Source of the DNA: Carboxylicivirga sp.
GTDB lineage: Bacteria; Bacteroidota; Bacteroidia; Bacteroidales; Marinilabiliaceae
Length of the DNA stretch: 36,603 nucleotides
Assembly: GCA_025210475.1 (NCBI GenBank)
Contig: JAOARW010000069.1
Coordinates: 1 to 36,603, forward strand
Direction of reading: 5' to 3'
The notes under the pieces are model-generated. The model was not told where the DNA came from, did no database searches, and was given only the letters and a program-made list of their open reading frames with translations. Both the position numbers and the translations under genes were made by a program. Positions 33,852-36,603 of the stretch are shown here, one piece after another. Every line of letters starts with the position of its first letter. Within the stretch, counting starts at the first letter, position 1.

Positions 33852-36545
33852 ATGAATTGTATTAAAATTTTTCAACTTATTCTTCTTCTATGGATTGTCA
33901 TGCCTGTTTTAGCATCAGAAGAAGTTTTTTTTAAGCACTATACTTCAAATAATGGGTTGGTTCATAATACTGTTACGGCTATTACACAAGATGATGAAGG
34001 TTTTATGTGGTTTGGAACAGAAAAAGGGCTATCCAAGTTTGACGGGCGGGTATTTACTAATTATAATCCTGATTTATTAGATCCTAATAGTATTCCATCA
34101 GATAATATCGATCAACTAGTTACGGATAAAGATGGGAATATATGGCTTCGAAGTAATAATGTTGTAGCTCAATTTGTTGAAGATTACCAAGTTTTTGAGT
34201 CCTATGGTAGAGAGTTTTCAGGGAGGAATTTGGTAGAAAATACTATTAGATCAATTAATTCAACAAATGATGGTAAACTATGGTTATGCACCAATAAAGG
34301 ATTGTTGGAATACGATTATGATCAAAAAAAGTTTAATAAAACAAAGTATTTTAAAAGTACATCAAACAATAAGAGTATAGTAAATATTTATAGGAGTAAT
34401 GAAGGAGCGTATTGGATTATTCAGGAAGATGGTGTTTATCATTATGAGAGTTTAGAAGGTGCTGAGCCTGTGTTTGTTTTTGATTTTAAAGATGTTGAAT
34501 CAATAGGTGTTAATTCTATAGTGGAGGCATCTGACGGGAAAATATATTTGGCAACAATATGGAGAGGTTTATATGTAATTGATTGTAAAAGTCACAAGAT
34601 TGAAAATTGTAATGCAAATGGTTCTTTACAAGTTAATAGTAATTTAATCCGAGCATTGACTTGTGATCATGAAGGAAATCTTTGGATAGGTTCCGAGTTG
34701 GGTATTAATATCTTGCGTAGTAGATCTAATACAATGGATTCTTACATGCAGGACTATAATACATCGTATTCACTTAACGATAATGCGATTTATTCAATGT
34801 ACACAGATCGTCAGGGAAATATTTGGGTAGGAACATTTTTTGGAGGGATTAATGTTTGTCTTAAAAATAGTAAGGGTTTTAAATATATTAAAGCAGGTTA
34901 TGATCAATATAGTGTAAGTGGTAAAGCAATTAGTGAAATAATTGAGGATGATAATAAGAATCTTTGGATAGGAACAGAAGACGGAGGAGTTACTTATTAT
35001 AATAAAGAATTAGGGGAAATGCTTCACTATACGAATATAAATAGTGGCTTAAGTTATGTGAATATTCATGCATTAGAGATAGACGATGATAAACTTTGGG
35101 TAGGAAGTTTTACGGGAGGACTTAATCTAATGCAAAACGATAAGTTTACACATTATAATCACGAATGGAATAATCCCAATAGTTTGCCTTCAAATTTAAT
35201 CTATTCATTGTGTAAGAGTTCTAAGGATAGTTTATATGTTGGAACCACTAGAGGATTATGTGTTTATCAGCCTCACACAAACAATTTCAAGAAGGTTAGC
35301 GGTGTGTTAGGGGATGAAAGTATTTTTGAAATAGAAGAAGATTATAATGGGAATATTTGGATTGGTACTTTTTTTAATGATTTATATGTTCGATTTTCAG
35401 AAGAGCATTGCTTTAAACGAGTAAACGAATTAATAAATGATACATCAGTTCTAATTTCATCAAGGGTCATTGATATTTTCCCTGCAAGCGATGGAACAAT
35501 AAAGGTTGGTACTTTTAATGACGGTTTTTTTAGTATAGATATTAAAACTTGGGAAGTTGAACATTTTAATAAACAAAATGGTCTGTCTGATAATACTATT
35601 TATTCGATTGTGGAAGATGATTATGGTAACTTTTGGTTGTCGACAAACTATGGATTAATAAAACAGAGTTCACTAACGGGTGATTTTACTAAATACAATA
35701 TAGAAGATGGATTGCCTATTAGGCAGTTTAATTATAAAGCTGGATACAAACATTCTGATGGTACTATTTACATGGGGACGGTAAACGGTTTGGTTAGTTT
35801 TAAACCTGAAGATATTCGTTTTAACAACGATGTGCCGGAAATAAAGCTAGTATCGTTTAGCGTCAACAACGAAATCATAACACCCAATGGGGATCAAGGA
35901 TTAATTTCGAGACCTATTTATAATACGAAGAAAATTGAGCTGAAACATTATCAATCCGATTTAACTTTTGAATTTGTTGCCACAGATTATACGATTCCTG
36001 AAAATAATAAATTTAAATTTGTTCTTGAAGGATTTGATCGCCAGTGGAGCAATGTAAGTTCTGAAAACAAGGCAGTTTTTACAAATGTACCGCCAGGTGA
36101 TTATATCTTTCGAGTGAAGGGATGCAATAATGATGATGTTTGGAATGAAGATGGTGTATCAATACAAATTAAAATTCGACCTTCTTTTTGGCAAAGCAAT
36201 TTGGGATATACCTTGTATGGATTAATTATCTTATTTATATTATACATATATCGACGCTTAATTAAAGTCCGTCAACGTGAAAAAAACATGTTAAAGCATG
36301 AGCGGGTTGAGAAAGAAAAGATTAAAGAACTTAATCAGCTTAAATTAAATTTCTTTACCAATATTTCCCATGAATTTCGTACACCACTAAGTTTAATTAT
36401 CGATCCACTTGAAAAGATCAAGGATGGAAAACTAGAAACCTCTGTTAACAAGTCTTTTATTAATTGTAACTACTCACGTTCTCCAATTTTTTCAAAATCA
36501 TCTTTTATCGAAGGAAATGTGAATAAAATCACAGCTGTATGTTGA
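33852..36545 (+). CDS. Truncated hybrid two-component sensor (HTCS N-terminal part)
   Basis: 897 residues remain of what is normally a 1300-1400-residue hybrid two-component system. Visible parts: signal peptide (1-21), two seven-bladed propellers of Reg_prop repeats (about 25-660; motifs such as GFMWFGTEKGLSKFDG, NIWVGTFFGGINV, NFWLSTNYGLI), a Y_Y_Y domain (about 690-775; FKFVLEGFDRQWSNVSSENKAVFTNVPPGDYIFRVKG), one membrane helix (about 784-803) and the histidine-kinase H-box NISHEFRTPLSLI with His 840. After about residue 865 the sequence stops resembling the family and ends at a stop. The ATPase, receiver and AraC-type DNA-binding domains are missing. Such sensors control polysaccharide-utilisation loci; this copy cannot signal as encoded. 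An insertion or recombination at about 36430-36480 is the likely cause. Confidence 0.85.
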   Translation: MNCIKIFQLILLLWIVMPVLASEEVFFKHYTSNNGLVHNTVTAITQDDEGFMWFGTEKGLSKFDGRVFTNYNPDLLDPNSIPSDNIDQLVTDKDGNIWLRSNNVVAQFVEDYQVFESYGREFSGRNLVENTIRSINSTNDGKLWLCTNKGLLEYDYDQKKFNKTKYFKSTSNNKSIVNIYRSNEGAYWIIQEDGVYHYESLEGAEPVFVFDFKDVESIGVNSIVEASDGKIYLATIWRGLYVIDCKSHKIENCNANGSLQVNSNLIRALTCDHEGNLWIGSELGINILRSRSNTMDSYMQDYNTSYSLNDNAIYSMYTDRQGNIWVGTFFGGINVCLKNSKGFKYIKAGYDQYSVSGKAISEIIEDDNKNLWIGTEDGGVTYYNKELGEMLHYTNINSGLSYVNIHALEIDDDKLWVGSFTGGLNLMQNDKFTHYNHEWNNPNSLPSNLIYSLCKSSKDSLYVGTTRGLCVYQPHTNNFKKVSGVLGDESIFEIEEDYNGNIWIGTFFNDLYVRFSEEHCFKRVNELINDTSVLISSRVIDIFPASDGTIKVGTFNDGFFSIDIKTWEVEHFNKQNGLSDNTIYSIVEDDYGNFWLSTNYGLIKQSSLTGDFTKYNIEDGLPIRQFNYKAGYKHSDGTIYMGTVNGLVSFKPEDIRFNNDVPEIKLVSFSVNNEIITPNGDQGLISRPIYNTKKIELKHYQSDLTFEFVATDYTIPENNKFKFVLEGFDRQWSNVSSENKAVFTNVPPGDYIFRVKGCNNDDVWNEDGVSIQIKIRPSFWQSNLGYTLYGLIILFILYIYRRLIKVRQREKNMLKHERVEKEKIKELNQLKLNFFTNISHEFRTPLSLIIDPLEKIKDGKLETSVNKSFINCNYSRSPIFSKSSFIEGNVNKITAVC
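36518..36533. promoter_or_regulatory. CRP-like palindrome downstream of the broken sensor
   Basis: TGTGA-N6-TCACA, the canonical CRP half-site spacing, inside the foreign-looking tail after the sensor. It may be coincidental or may serve a gene starting at the window edge (ATG at 36600). Confidence 0.3.
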
Positions 36546-36603
36546 TAACCAAGAAGCTTTCTGTGAATTTTAGATGAATTAAGGTGTGATCTTTGCGACA
36601 TGA

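Overview
The window looks like chromosomal DNA of a fermentative, probably marine member of the Bacteroidota (class Bacteroidia, perhaps Marinilabiliales). This rests on several promoters that fit the Bacteroidota -7 consensus TAnnTTTG, mostly absent Shine-Dalgarno sequences, lipoproteins with short lipoboxes, CarbopepD_reg domains, a hybrid two-component sensor of the polysaccharide-sensing type, and an integrase of the Bacteroides conjugative-element family. Species cannot be named from this sequence.

Layout. 1-525: two tandem copies of a ~234-bp non-coding repeat rich in small hairpins. 526-2560 (-): an MtfA-like zinc peptidase with a SEC-C tail and an HGSNAT-like membrane acyltransferase. 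2664-2794: a 131-bp imperfect palindrome resembling a miniature mobile element. 2830-7080 (-): a drug-efflux operon in the order tetR, tolC, hlyD, ABC-2 permease, with a perfect palindromic operator ahead of tetR and no ATPase gene. 7927-11770 (+): a biotin-dependent carboxyltransferase operon made of a 12S/MmdA subunit, a tiny MmdE-like subunit and a 5S subunit fused to a biotin carrier. With no biotin carboxylase and no membrane decarboxylase subunit nearby, it most resembles a transcarboxylase of the succinate-propionate pathway.

12019-16519 (+): a phosphoesterase lipoprotein, an outer-membrane-like protein, an AsmA-like membrane-anchored protein, a patatin phospholipase and a VOC protein. 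16631-21069 (-): a membrane metallophosphoesterase and a 996-residue protein that joins a gluzincin protease, a beta-propeller and an outer-membrane barrel. 21256-22778 (+): an orphan small protein with a perfect Shine-Dalgarno and a nucleoid-associated protein. 22855-26357 (-): pheT with a structured leader, and a coiled-coil lipoprotein. 26649-27776 (+): a CarbopepD_reg protein.

27866-31664: a cytoplasmic helical-repeat protein carrying a catalytically dead GH16 domain (-), divergent from a VTC polyphosphate polymerase-like gene and a CotH-kinase-like gene (+). 31778-32081: three tRNA genes (Gly-GCC, Leu-GAG, Leu-CAG). A tyrosine recombinase follows directly, then AT-rich DNA with a hybrid two-component sensor cut off just after its phospho-acceptor histidine. 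This looks like the left end of an integrated island whose other end lies outside the window.

The most interesting regions are the predicted fused transcarboxylase, the dead-GH16/VTC/CotH neighbourhood, the protease-propeller-barrel protein, and the broken sensor at the island edge.
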